Below, piece after piece: positions 1 to 9,088 of a stretch of 64,000 nucleotides of DNA (positions are counted from its first letter, which is position 1; every line of letters begins with the position of its first letter). The position numbers and the translations under genes are program-made. The notes beneath the pieces are model-generated. The model was not told the origin of the DNA, ran no database searches, and saw only the letters and a list, made by a program, of their open reading frames with translations. The stretch spans positions 121,267 through 185,266 of the forward strand of contig NZ_WQFE01000011.1 in NCBI RefSeq assembly GCF_013033965.1, given 5' to 3'. Source of the DNA: Ruegeria atlantica. Lineage in GTDB: Bacteria > Pseudomonadota > Alphaproteobacteria > Rhodobacterales > Rhodobacteraceae.

Positions 1-141
1 CAAGGCCACCACACAACCAGCCGCAGCTGCTGAAACGATTGCAACCGTAGACACCAATCCCGCGGACAGTACGGCAATAACGCCTGAACCGGCCAAGGCA
101 GTTGCAATCAAAGTATACAGAATAGAGGCAAGGCGTAGCAT
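1..141 (-). CDS. Small membrane protein, C-terminus outside window
   Basis: The minus strand opens with an ATG at 139-141 and stays open for 47 codons to the window edge. The product starts MLRLASILYTL and is almost wholly hydrophobic (Leu, Ile, Val, Ala, Gly), so it holds at least one and probably two membrane segments separated by a short turn near residues 18-25. No catalytic motif is visible. It resembles short two-helix inner-membrane proteins common in Rhodobacteraceae, but the part seen is too short to name. It lies upstream of nothing else on its strand inside the window; the rhodanese gene ends 100 bases to its right. Confidence 0.55.
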   Translation of the reverse strand, partial: MLRLASILYTLIATALAGSGVIAVLSAGLVSTVAIVSAAAAGCVVAL

Positions 142-241
142 CGTCAGTTGTCCTTTTGTCAGAAGCCCGACCATCGCTTTAGACAACTGACATGCTATAC
201 GCCTTGATCTGCGTCAGATTTCATCGGGCAGAGGTCAGTAA

Positions 242-613
242 TCAGGTTACTTCCCCGCCACCGTTGACCCAGTCCGGTAAACCGCCGATGTTGTAAACCT
301 TTTCATACCCCATATCTTTCAGCAGCTTGCCCGCCAGCGCCGCCCGACCACCAGCCGCACAGTACAGCACGATTGCGCGGTCCTTGCGCAGCTCGGGGTC
401 ATGGGATTTCAGCGCGTCGTCGGCGCGGAATTCAAGCATACCGCGCGGGATATGATGCGCGTCTTGTGCGCGGCCTGTTTGCTGCAGCTCAATCGCGTCC
501 CGCACATCCAGCAACAAAGCACCCTGCCCCATCAATTCCTTTGCTTTATTCGTGTCTACCCGTTCGACGGCAGCGTTCGCCGCCTCCATCATCTGGCCTA
601 CGGTCAATGGCAT
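242..613 (-). CDS. Single-domain rhodanese-like sulfurtransferase
   Basis: A 123-residue protein made of one rhodanese domain. It has the LLLDVRDAIE strand-helix start (about residues 33-42), the HIPRG substrate motif (54-58) and the active-site loop CAAGGRA with nucleophile Cys85. Such proteins carry sulfane sulfur as a cysteine persulfide in the cytoplasm. The reading frame extends 13 codons further upstream, but ATG 611-613 is preceded by AGAGGGGA at proper spacing, so this start is chosen. The ribosome-binding site is adjacent to and partly inside a perfect hairpin (see 623-645). The role in this organism (cyanide, thiosulfate or persulfide handling) cannot be told from sequence. Confidence 0.9.
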   Translation of the reverse strand: MPLTVGQMMEAANAAVERVDTNKAKELMGQGALLLDVRDAIELQQTGRAQDAHHIPRGMLEFRADDALKSHDPELRKDRAIVLYCAAGGRAALAGKLLKDMGYEKVYNIGGLPDWVNGGGEVT

Positions 614-622
614 GAAACGTCC

Positions 623-645
623 CCTCTGGTGAATCTCACCAGAGG
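623..645. promoter_or_regulatory. Perfect 10-bp inverted repeat over the rhodanese leader
   Basis: CCTCTGGTGA (623-632) and TCACCAGAGG (636-645) are exact reverse complements with a 3-base loop. In the rhodanese mRNA the hairpin ends within the Shine-Dalgarno region and 9 bases from the ATG. It could mask the ribosome-binding site or be a repressor operator. There is no U-run, so it is not a simple terminator. Confidence 0.45.
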
Positions 646-685
646 CTAACACGGTAAACCGGGAAAGAGCAGGCCTGTAGAGTGA

Positions 686-2038
686 TCAGTGCTCGCGGAA
701 GGCGCGGGACATACTGTCTGTCACAGGCTTTGCAATATAGGCCGCAAAGGTGCGTTCTTCGGTCTGGATCATGATCTCAGCCGGCATGCCGGGTGTGGGA
801 ACAAACCCACGTACGCGGTCCATCTCATCGGGTTCCAGCGAGATGCGCGCCAGATAAACCTCTTGGATGACACCAGCCGAATCTTCGACCAGCGCGTCCG
901 CCGAGACATAGAAAACCTCGCCACTGAGTACAGGAGTGGTACGTTGGTTCAACGCGACCAGTCGAACCGTCGCCTGCTGACCGGTCACGACACTGTCGAT
1001 TTCGGTCCGGGGAATCTGCGCCTCAATAATCAAGGGCGCATCCTTTGGCAGGATTTCCGCGATAGGTTCACCGGTTTCAATCACACCACCCGCCGTGTGG
1101 TAGTGCAATCGCACCACAGTGCCCGTGACCGGAGCGCGCACAACCGCACGGTCCAAAACGCTGCGGGCCTGCCGGGATTTTTCGCGGACGCTTTCCAGAT
1201 CAGCTGCTATCACACCCAATTCGTCCAGCGCAGCTTCGCGATAGGCGGAACGTGTTCGGGAAATCTGTTCTTCGTATTTCAGAATCATCTGGTTGATTTC
1301 AGCCGTTTCAGCCGTCAACCGCGCCTGCTGGCCCTCGGCCTCGGCCTGCACACGGCGGATCGTGTTGATATCGCCCTTACGCACCAGCCCCTTTTCGAAC
1401 AGGGCCTGCTTGGTATCGTACTCTTCCTGCAGGATTTCCGCGCGCCGGACCATGCTTTCCAACTGCGCCTCAAACCCACTTGAGCGAATTTTCAGGGCTT
1501 CCATGTTACGTTGCAGCAAAGCGATATCGTTCAGCAGTGTCTTGCGGGATACTTCAAAGCTGATCTTTTGTCCGTCGAGGATCGCCATCACTTCGACATC
1601 ATCTGACGCTTCAATCAGCTCAGGAGAAAACTCAAGCCGGTCGCGCTCATTGTTTTCAGCCGACAAGCGTTCTGACATGGCTTGCAGGCGGATTTTGCGG
1701 ATGAACAGTTCGCGTTCATTTGACTCGGCCGAGGTCTGATCAAGGGTCATAAGAACCTGTCCCTTGATGACGGATTGACCTTCGATAACCTTGATATCGT
1801 CGATAATCCCACCCTCAAGGTGCTGTACGATCTTGTTCTGCCCTGTCGCGACGAAACTGCCTTGCGCGATCACCGCCGCAGCCAGCGGCGCGCGAAAGGA
1901 CCAGACGCCAAACCCGCCAAAGCAGACGACCAGCAAGATGATACCAACGACAACAAAGCGGTGGATCGTACGCGGAACCTCGGCATACCAAACAGCTGGG
2001 TCCTTGGGATCATTGTTTACGGGTACAAGTTCGTTCAT
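686..2038 (-). CDS. HlyD-family type I secretion periplasmic adaptor
   Basis: A 450-residue membrane fusion protein. A cytoplasmic head of about 27 residues precedes one membrane helix (about 28-48). Then come the VQHLEGGII half-motif of the lipoyl-like domain (71-79), a long heptad-rich coiled coil (about 100-290) and the C-terminal beta-barrel with RAPVTGTV and the PGMPAEIMI signature near the end. This is the layout of PrtE/HlyD adaptors that link an inner-membrane ABC exporter to a TolC-type outer-membrane pore. Its ATG overlaps the stop of the upstream ABC gene by 4 bases, so the two are translationally coupled. No TolC homologue is present in the window, so the outer-membrane partner must be encoded elsewhere. 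Confidence 0.95.
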   Translation of the reverse strand: MNELVPVNNDPKDPAVWYAEVPRTIHRFVVVGIILLVVCFGGFGVWSFRAPLAAAVIAQGSFVATGQNKIVQHLEGGIIDDIKVIEGQSVIKGQVLMTLDQTSAESNERELFIRKIRLQAMSERLSAENNERDRLEFSPELIEASDDVEVMAILDGQKISFEVSRKTLLNDIALLQRNMEALKIRSSGFEAQLESMVRRAEILQEEYDTKQALFEKGLVRKGDINTIRRVQAEAEGQQARLTAETAEINQMILKYEEQISRTRSAYREAALDELGVIAADLESVREKSRQARSVLDRAVVRAPVTGTVVRLHYHTAGGVIETGEPIAEILPKDAPLIIEAQIPRTEIDSVVTGQQATVRLVALNQRTTPVLSGEVFYVSADALVEDSAGVIQEVYLARISLEPDEMDRVRGFVPTPGMPAEIMIQTEERTFAAYIAKPVTDSMSRAFREH

Positions 2039-4290
2039 GCCGGGCCCCCTTGCTGCGACTGAATGCCGGGTCGGTTCCCGCGCGAGGCGTTCAACTGTTG
2101 CAACACCTGTTCACGGTGACCAAACAGCGCCACGCGACCATCCGTCAGCAGCATGATCTTGTCGACAACGCTCAACAGCGTCGGTTTCTGAGTGATGACC
2201 ACAACCGTGATCTTGTTTTCTTTGGCCTGTGCAATCGCCCGGGACAGCGCCTGATCACCGGCCACGTCCAAGTTCGAGTTCGGCTCGTCCAGGACAACCA
2301 TGCGCGGATTGCCAAAGAATGCGCGCGCCAGTGCGATACGCTGTTTTTGCCCACCCGAAAGTGGTGAGCCATCCGCCGCAACCACGGTTTCATACCCTTG
2401 CGGCAAAGTGGCGATCATGTTGTGCACATCGGCCAGAACGGCGGCATCATGGATTTGCTCATCCGTCGCATCGGCACGCATACGACCGATATTGTCTTTG
2501 ATCGTACCCGGGAACAACTGAACGTCCTGCGGCAGATAACCGATGCTTTCTCCGAACTGACGCGGATCCCAGTTGCGGATGTCCATCAGGTCCAGACGAA
2601 CGCTTCCGGATGTCGGCAGGATCGAACCAACCAGAGTTTTACCCAACGTGGTTTTTCCAGCCCCGGAATTTCCAATAACGGCCAGTGTTTCACCAGGATT
2701 GAGCGAAAAGCTAATCCCGTTCAGGACAACACGTTTGGTGCCGCCTGGGACGTAAAGCAAGCGTTCGACATCCATACGCCCCTCGGGACGCGGCAGGCGC
2801 AGCTTTTCAAACTGCAGGGCCGAATTGGACAGAAGGTTTTTGATCCGCCCAAAAGCGGCGCGCGTCAGCAGGAATGAGTTCCAGCCTTCAATCGATCCTT
2901 CGATCGGCGCAAAAGCGCGCCCGGCGATAATCGAAGCTGCGATGACCATACCACCGGTGATCTCACCCTGCAGCGCCAGATAGGCGCCCCAGCCCAGAAT
3001 GGCAATTTGTGTCAACAAACGCACAGCACGAGAGATGGCCGCGAAGATCACGTTCCGGTCCTGCGCCCGAACTTGCCATGTCAAAGATTGAGCCGTGTCG
3101 CGCCCCCAGATACGCACCGCCTCGGGGATCATTGCCAAGGCGTTGATGATCTGGCTGTTGCGCGCCATCGAGTCGAGGTGCAAGTTTGCCATAGACTGGG
3201 ATTTGTTCGCCTCGGCAAAGGGCTTGGCGGTCATTTTCTGGTTCACCAGCGCGATAATCATCAGCAACAGCGCAGTTACGATAACGATTGATCCAAGCTG
3301 GGGATGGACCAGGAAGATCATCAGAATGAACAGCGGCGCAAAAGGTACATCAAGGAACGAGATCAACGTTCCTGATACGAGGAAGCCGCGCACCTGCTGA
3401 AGATCACCCAGCGTCTGGTATTCGCGTCCATTGCCGTGCAGCGACGCATGTGCCGCCGCACTGAGAACAGGCGCGCCCAATCGCGCGGCCACCTCGACCG
3501 CAGTCCGCATAAGAATAAAGCGACGCACCGCATCAAAGGCCGCCTGAAAGATCACGGCTCCGGCAACGATGGTGGTCAGCATGATCAGCGTATCCAAAGA
3601 CCGGCTGGTCAGTACCCGGTCGCTGATTTGAAACAGGTAAATTGGGATCGCCAGTATCAAAATGTTGGTTGCGCAGGTCAGAACCAATACAAATGCCAGA
3701 TTGCGCCAGATCGCCCGAAGGGAGACGCGCAGCGTGTTTTGGAAATCCTCCGGCGGTGTGCGCTTATGGAATGTCTGGGGTGGCCCGTTGCCGTCACCTC
3801 CGCCCGTTTTTCGGAGTTGCATCGGCTCGTTCGCCTTAGCCTCGATAGTGGCACCTATGCGTTCACCGCCCTTCGAGCGCGTTTGGGGGGTCACCCGCGC
3901 TGTCGTTTCTGTAGCGGTGGTAGGATCGGGGCTTTGGGCTTCTTCGGCCACCCCAGCGTCGCGGCCCTGGGCATTCTGATCTTTAGCGGGCTGCGACTGT
4001 TCGTGCCGGGGGGAAGCTGCGGCACGAATTGGTGGTTCCGACCTGGGTTTGGTCGCCGGCTTATTGGGCTTAACAGCTTTTGCGGCAACCGTATCATCCT
4101 TTTTCGCAGTCATCTTGGGACTGTCCTTTGGATCTGGCACACGCATTTCTTGGTTCAGACGCAAACTTGGCGTCTCAGCTGTTCTTGGTTGGGAACCATC
4201 GCTACCATTTGGCTGCGCAGGTGTACCAACGCCCTCAATATCAAGCGGGCTGGCATCAGAAGAACGACGCGACGAAAAAACAATCGACAT
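2035..4290 (-). CDS. Type I secretion ABC permease/ATPase with disordered N-terminal extension
   Basis: A 751-residue half-transporter. Residues 1 to about 190 are low complexity (Pro, Thr, Ala, Lys, Glu) and unlike a C39 peptidase domain. The transmembrane domain follows (about 195-470, first helix around FVLVLTCATNILILAIPIYL). The nucleotide-binding domain has Walker A GNSGAGKT (about 541-548), signature LSGGQKQR (about 642-649) and Walker B VVLDEP (about 664). The transporter core is PrtD/AprD-like. The long extension is unusual, since typical PrtD proteins are about 560-590 residues; an internal start would remove it, but codon use there matches the rest. It heads the exporter pair and follows two probable substrate genes on the same strand. 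Confidence 0.93.
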   Translation of the reverse strand: MSIVFSSRRSSDASPLDIEGVGTPAQPNGSDGSQPRTAETPSLRLNQEMRVPDPKDSPKMTAKKDDTVAAKAVKPNKPATKPRSEPPIRAAASPRHEQSQPAKDQNAQGRDAGVAEEAQSPDPTTATETTARVTPQTRSKGGERIGATIEAKANEPMQLRKTGGGDGNGPPQTFHKRTPPEDFQNTLRVSLRAIWRNLAFVLVLTCATNILILAIPIYLFQISDRVLTSRSLDTLIMLTTIVAGAVIFQAAFDAVRRFILMRTAVEVAARLGAPVLSAAAHASLHGNGREYQTLGDLQQVRGFLVSGTLISFLDVPFAPLFILMIFLVHPQLGSIVIVTALLLMIIALVNQKMTAKPFAEANKSQSMANLHLDSMARNSQIINALAMIPEAVRIWGRDTAQSLTWQVRAQDRNVIFAAISRAVRLLTQIAILGWGAYLALQGEITGGMVIAASIIAGRAFAPIEGSIEGWNSFLLTRAAFGRIKNLLSNSALQFEKLRLPRPEGRMDVERLLYVPGGTKRVVLNGISFSLNPGETLAVIGNSGAGKTTLGKTLVGSILPTSGSVRLDLMDIRNWDPRQFGESIGYLPQDVQLFPGTIKDNIGRMRADATDEQIHDAAVLADVHNMIATLPQGYETVVAADGSPLSGGQKQRIALARAFFGNPRMVVLDEPNSNLDVAGDQALSRAIAQAKENKITVVVITQKPTLLSVVDKIMLLTDGRVALFGHREQVLQQLNASRGNRPGIQSQQGGPA

Positions 4291-4364
4291 TTTAAAACTT
4301 TCGGAGCACTCGCAACAAATACAGTCTTTACGCTAACACGGTTTGACCGAAACAGGTAGAAAAT

Positions 4365-6308
4365 TCACGCCAGCATGGATTGCATCGCATCATCGGTGCT
4401 TGCAATCTCAGAGGGCGTCAGGTCCGATTGAGCCTGTGCAGCAGCGTTTTCACCGGCCGCAGCCGTCTCTTCCATAAGTATGGCAATGGCTTCATTGGCC
4501 AACTCTGACGCGTCTGGCGCATCGGGGATGTCAAGCAATTCAGCCTGGTGTAACAGCAGTTCTGAATACTCGCCGCCCGCCGCCATTACGGTTGAGTCGA
4601 CACCGACTTTGGTAATGTTGGCTGCATTCAACAACGCGTTTCCGGCACCGTTGACCGCCGCATCAACAGCTGCGGCACCTTCAACCGAAAGATCGTCCTG
4701 ATCCTGGAGCAACGTGATCTGTTCCACCGAATTGATCTGCACCAGATCGCCTTCGATCTTCAATACGCGGATCAACTCCATCCCGGCATAATCCGGATTG
4801 GAAGTCAGTGCGTCCTCAAATGCTTCGCGATCAACTTGTTGAAACGGCATGGCCTCGGCATGCGCCATGTCCAGATCTTCAACTGTGTCCTCGCCGGTGG
4901 TCGTAATCGACGCCTGGTTCATGACCAGATTGTCATCACCCTCAGCTGGCTTGCCACCACTATAGACATCATCATCCAACAGCGCGATGGTCTGGTGCAG
5001 CATATCGACCGAGATCATGTTTCCGCCGATCATGATCAGGTCATAGAAGTTACCCAGTTGAACGATATTGGTGACGTTGCTCAGAACGTTGTCACCCAAT
5101 GTGAACAAGCTGGTCGATGCCGAGATTTCTGTGCTGATCTTGTCGATATCTGTGGCGTCAATCACCTGCTTGATAAAGTTCGCAACCCACAGGTCGCCTT
5201 GTATCCACGTAACTGAGACAATCGGATCTGCGCCTGACTCTGCAGCATTGTCGTCTTGCCACCACTGTTCGCTGGCTTCGGTCCCGATATATGACGCCTG
5301 AACCACATTGGTGTTGCTTTGCACACCGGGCTCGCCCTGATCGATGTCAGACACGACCGCCACTTGGCTGACCACCGTCAGGTTAACGGATTTTCCACCC
5401 ACTGCGATGACAGGCGCGTCTACCCAGGCCACCGTAATAGCGACCTGGTTCACCGCGAGGTTTCCGCCCGCGATAACTGTATGGCCATCGCCGAACTCAT
5501 CGTCATCCGAACGATCCCATTCAGCCGGCATCATGTCCGGCATATCATTCTCTTCATCATCATCTTCTTCGGTCTGATGATGTGCTGGAAGAAGATCGTT
5601 CCAATCTGGAATTTCCTCGACCACTTCGCCGTTCACGATCATGCCCACCGCGTCCTCGCCGTGGAACTGGTGAATGGTCACGCCCTCGATTTGCGAAATC
5701 ATCGGCGACTGCATCTGTTCGGTCAAACTTTCGAGATATTCCAGCGACTTGTAGTCTTCGATGTTCAGGGATGGCGTAGCAATGGCGTGCATCGACAGAG
5801 CGGCATCCAACATCTGCTGGCCTTGCGCGATCTGGAGTTCGACATTGCGGAAATCACCATGTCCGACCACGTCGTTGTCGCTCATGATAATTGTCTGGAA
5901 GTTGTATGTTACGGCTGAGCCGATGATGAGCGGCGGAACCTGTGGATCCAAAACCAATACTACGTTCTGTGCCTCACCCAATTGAACCGGAGGGACATAA
6001 GAATCCGGTCCAAATGCCGGTCCGGAGAAAACCTCGGACATTTGCAGCGGCCCATCGGGCATCGGCGGCAAAGGAAGATCAGGAGGAGGTGGCAGAAGCT
6101 TGTAAGGAAGCGGATCATAGCTACCTGGATCCAGTTTCAAGTCCGCCTTAACACGGATGGATATTGGATCTTCGAGTTCGTCCAACTCGTTTTTGCGCCG
6201 AAGCGCGATAAATTCTTCGTATTGATCCCGCAGGCGGGCCTGTTCAATGGTTAGCTCAAAGGTTCCAACAAAATGTGCAATCGTTTCTGTAATACTGTCG
6301 AGCGACAT
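4365..6308 (-). CDS. Repeat protein of the type I secretion cluster
   Basis: A 647-residue acidic protein with no signal peptide. Residues 1-60 are helical and charged, followed by a proline-rich linker (about 65-90, PPPPDLPLPP). The rest contains degenerate repeats with the theme NxLNxAxIxxxG...D(S/T)xVMxxGG followed by LxxQxxLLD(D). Examples are LFTLGDNVLSNVTNIVQLGN, NLVMNQASITTTGEDTV and ALLNAANITKVGVDSTVMAAGG. Start ATG is preceded by AAGGAAACCGAT. It lies 75 bases upstream of the ABC gene. Absence of a Sec signal and its position suggest a type I substrate or a surface partner of the 883-residue protein; neither is proven. I know of no characterised homologue. Confidence 0.85.
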   Translation of the reverse strand: MSLDSITETIAHFVGTFELTIEQARLRDQYEEFIALRRKNELDELEDPISIRVKADLKLDPGSYDPLPYKLLPPPPDLPLPPMPDGPLQMSEVFSGPAFGPDSYVPPVQLGEAQNVVLVLDPQVPPLIIGSAVTYNFQTIIMSDNDVVGHGDFRNVELQIAQGQQMLDAALSMHAIATPSLNIEDYKSLEYLESLTEQMQSPMISQIEGVTIHQFHGEDAVGMIVNGEVVEEIPDWNDLLPAHHQTEEDDDEENDMPDMMPAEWDRSDDDEFGDGHTVIAGGNLAVNQVAITVAWVDAPVIAVGGKSVNLTVVSQVAVVSDIDQGEPGVQSNTNVVQASYIGTEASEQWWQDDNAAESGADPIVSVTWIQGDLWVANFIKQVIDATDIDKISTEISASTSLFTLGDNVLSNVTNIVQLGNFYDLIMIGGNMISVDMLHQTIALLDDDVYSGGKPAEGDDNLVMNQASITTTGEDTVEDLDMAHAEAMPFQQVDREAFEDALTSNPDYAGMELIRVLKIEGDLVQINSVEQITLLQDQDDLSVEGAAAVDAAVNGAGNALLNAANITKVGVDSTVMAAGGEYSELLLHQAELLDIPDAPDASELANEAIAILMEETAAAGENAAAQAQSDLTPSEIASTDDAMQSMLA

Positions 6309-6363
6309 ATCGGTTTCCTTTTCCCCGCCCCGGCCTAAAATTTCCGCTTTGGGTTTGTTGTAC

Positions 6364-6426
6364 CGAGGCCACGGAACGCGGCCTCGATAGTTTCGTTAGA
6401 TGGTCGGGGCCCGTTAATTCGGGCCC
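6364..6426. promoter_or_regulatory. Two intercistronic hairpins inside the secretion operon
   Basis: GGGCCCG (6407-6413) pairs with CGGGCCC (6420-6426) around a TTAATT loop, 10 bases past the stop of the 883-residue gene. CGAGGCC (6364-6370) pairs with GGCCTCG (6380-6386) just beyond. Neither is followed by a U-run on the minus strand, so they look like mRNA-stabilising or partly terminating stems that could lower expression of the downstream exporter genes relative to the repeat protein. Confidence 0.45.
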
Positions 6427-6436
6427 TGACTGCGAC

Positions 6437-9088
6437 TTATACGTCGTTGTCGTCGCTGTTGTGGGTCGCGGTCATCGAACCACCAACCATGGTCGTATCG
6501 ACCGAGTTGCCAAGAACGTTGGCACCCATGACGATCGACTGGTTGAATGCCGATGTGTCGACTACGGCTGCTGCAGAAGCATAGGACTCGCCGTTGACGA
6601 TTCCGTCGCCCTGGTTGCCCGAGCCCCACGAACCGGCAGAACCGCCAGCTCCGCCAGCACCCGAGTATGCACCCGAAGCATCGCCACCATCGACGTCTGC
6701 ACCGTAGGTAGCACCACCGTTAGCAGTACCTGCAGCTCCGCCAGAGGTTCCGCCATATCCGGCACCGGCACCACCGCCGCCACCAACACCCGATTGTGCC
6801 GCACCAGTGGCGCTGCCCATTCCGGTCGAGTGTGCGTCGTTGTCGGACATAGCGTCACCGCCATATCCGGCAATGGCCTGCGACATGCTGTCTGCCGAAC
6901 CATCGGTGTCAGCCTGCGAGAAGACGTCGGACATTCCACCGTCACCGGCAGTGTTCACCGCATCTGCAGATCCGGCACCTGTGCCCGTGGACGTTGCGTC
7001 CTGCTGGACAGCACCACCGCCGCCGCCAACACCGTCAGCGGTCGCAGTACCGGTACCGTTGGACTGAGCCCAACCATCGACATCGTTGGTTCCACCGTCA
7101 CCAGCACCGACTTGAGCGTTCTGGTTGTTGTCGGCTTCACCGTTGGCATCGCCAGGCGATTGCGTAACGATCGGACCTTTGGCGTCCTGATCACCTACGC
7201 CTTGTGCATCGGCTTGCGAATCGGCATCACCGCCGTTTGCGCCAGCACCGCCACCGGCACCACCGACACCAGCTGCGCCTGTGCCGTCGCCACCGTCGCC
7301 GTCACCGCCGTCAGCTTTGCCGCCAACGCCTGCAGCACCGTCGCCGCCGACACCAGTACCACCGGTACCAGTACCGCCTGGGCCGTTGCCGCCTTTGGCT
7401 TCACCGCCTGTGCCGGCAGCACCATCGCCGTCGCCGCCGTCACCGCCGTCACCACCGGGGCCGTTGCCGCCGTCACCAGCACCACCAACACCAGGGTTGC
7501 CACCATTGGTGTCACCACCGCCGTTGCTTGCTCCGGCTGCGCCATTGTTCTGACCAATCAGACCATTCTGCTGGTTCAGACCTGCAAGCGCACCGTCGAT
7601 TTGACCGGACGTTCCGCCGGTTCCGTCGCCGCCGTCACCGTCGCCGCCTTCACCGTCGCCGCCATCGTCACCGTCGCCGCCGTCACCGTCGCCGCCGTCA
7701 CCGTCACCGGCAGTTACTTCACCAGCGTCGCCGTCGCCACCTGGGCCGTTGCCGCCGTCGCCGTCGCCGCCGTTGCCGCCGTCGCCGTTGCCGCTGTCTG
7801 CGTCGCCGCCGTTGCCGCCGTCACCGTTTCCGTTGCCGCCGTCACCGTCGCCGCCATCAGCGTCACCACCATCAGCATCTGCGTCTGCGCCCGAAGCTGC
7901 ACCAGCAAGCCCGAGACCGATGTTGCCACCAGATGTGGAATCACCGTTTTCGGCTTCGGTTTCGCTTTCGTTCAAAGCACCGCCGAGGTTTCCAGCCAGA
8001 CCGCTTCCGCCGTTTGCGTCATCGGCTTCCGATTCATTGTCAGCTTCGGAATCGACTTCGGTGTCGGCTTCAGAGTCGTTGTCTCCGCCTTCCGACGAAC
8101 CGTCGTTGCTGGCTCCTGAGAGACCAAGTCCAACGCCAAGTCCGATCGAACCAGCGTCGCCGCCGTCGCCACCATCGCTTTCGATGTCGACTTCGGTTTC
8201 GCTTTCGTTTTCAGCTTCCGACTCGCTGTCAGCTTCACCGCCGTCGCCTCCGGTGCTGTCACCGTCCGCATCTGCTGCAGAATGTCCAACACCAAGACCG
8301 AAGTTCAGAGCGTCGCCGGAATCTCCGCCATTGCCGCCTTCGCCGTCACCATTGGCATCGCCAGTGTGGCCACCGAATGCTGCAGTGTGTCCGCCGTAGG
8401 TTTCGCCATAAGCGTCACCAGCAGTGGTTTTGCCACCATCGCCAGAGTTTCCGCCATCAGCACCCGCGCTGATACCGTCACCAGAAGATGCGTCGCCGCC
8501 TTTGGCATCGCCCATCTGCTTGAAGGTACCGTCGTTGTTCACCTCGGCATGATCCAGGGTATCGTCATCGCTCAGTTCAGCATACTGGCTGTTGATCGCC
8601 GACATTGCGGTGGTTGTACCGCTCATATCGATGTTCAGATTCAGATCATCGCCGGGATCGTAGTCAATATCGCCACCAGCGGTGATCACGTCACCAAAAC
8701 TTGAATAGTCGGCATCGATGTCGACAACATCATCATCGCTCGGCATACCTTCTTCACCGAAGTCAATGTGAACCCAGTTGGAGTTGTCATTGTTACCGTT
8801 GGTCTGACCCTGACCCTGGTGCTGACCCTGACCTTGGTTCTGGCCCTGGCCTTGATCCTGGTCCTGACCTTGACCCTGTTCGTTGTCAACAACAGTTGCC
8901 TGAGCCTGCGCTTGATCTTGGCCCTGACCCTGTTCGTTATCGACTTTTGTCTTCTGTTCGGTGTTTTCAAGTTCGATGTCAGCTTCTTCTACATCGACAT
9001 CGGCATAAACCGGAACATAGACATCGCCGGTGTTAATTTCTTCTACGTCTACGACGTTAGTGTGATTTGAATTACGATCACGTGACAT
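6437..9088 (-). CDS. Giant Gln/Glu-Ser/Gly-Asp low-complexity protein, putative secreted matrix protein
   Basis: An 883-residue protein of extreme composition with no cysteine that I can find and few hydrophobic stretches. A short acidic head is followed by a QGQGQDQ/QGQGQNQ tract (about residues 55-105), a mixed region, an acidic [12 protein letters not shown] region (about 280-375) and several hundred residues of [14 protein letters not shown]/GAGGxGG repeats. The end is a more ordinary hydrophobic segment ([20 protein letters not shown]) closing in DDNDV. No Sec signal is present, fitting type I export by the adjacent ABC/HlyD pair. The frame can start at GTG 9098-9100, but ATG 9086-9088 with GTGGA seven bases upstream is preferred. 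It is first of four same-strand genes. Confidence 0.85.
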   Translation of the reverse strand: MSRDRNSNHTNVVDVEEINTGDVYVPVYADVDVEEADIELENTEQKTKVDNEQGQGQDQAQAQATVVDNEQGQGQDQDQGQGQNQGQGQHQGQGQTNGNNDNSNWVHIDFGEEGMPSDDDVVDIDADYSSFGDVITAGGDIDYDPGDDLNLNIDMSGTTTAMSAINSQYAELSDDDTLDHAEVNNDGTFKQMGDAKGGDASSGDGISAGADGGNSGDGGKTTAGDAYGETYGGHTAAFGGHTGDANGDGEGGNGGDSGDALNFGLGVGHSAADADGDSTGGDGGEADSESEAENESETEVDIESDGGDGGDAGSIGLGVGLGLSGASNDGSSEGGDNDSEADTEVDSEADNESEADDANGGSGLAGNLGGALNESETEAENGDSTSGGNIGLGLAGAASGADADADGGDADGGDGDGGNGNGDGGNGGDADSGNGDGGNGGDGDGGNGPGGDGDAGEVTAGDGDGGDGDGGDGDDGGDGEGGDGDGGDGTGGTSGQIDGALAGLNQQNGLIGQNNGAAGASNGGGDTNGGNPGVGGAGDGGNGPGGDGGDGGDGDGAAGTGGEAKGGNGPGGTGTGGTGVGGDGAAGVGGKADGGDGDGGDGTGAAGVGGAGGGAGANGGDADSQADAQGVGDQDAKGPIVTQSPGDANGEADNNQNAQVGAGDGGTNDVDGWAQSNGTGTATADGVGGGGGAVQQDATSTGTGAGSADAVNTAGDGGMSDVFSQADTDGSADSMSQAIAGYGGDAMSDNDAHSTGMGSATGAAQSGVGGGGGAGAGYGGTSGGAAGTANGGATYGADVDGGDASGAYSGAGGAGGSAGSWGSGNQGDGIVNGESYASAAAVVDTSAFNQSIVMGANVLGNSVDTTMVGGSMTATHNSDDNDV

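Noticed and set aside
6700..8000. CRISPR-like periodic repeats
   Set aside because: The short GCCGCCGTCACC-type repetition is coding low-complexity DNA; there are no unique spacers of constant length and no cas genes.
6461..8119. 552-codon and other long frames on the plus strand
   Set aside because: They arise from the glycine-rich repeats of the opposite strand (runs of Val-Ala-Thr or Arg-His) and have no start signals.
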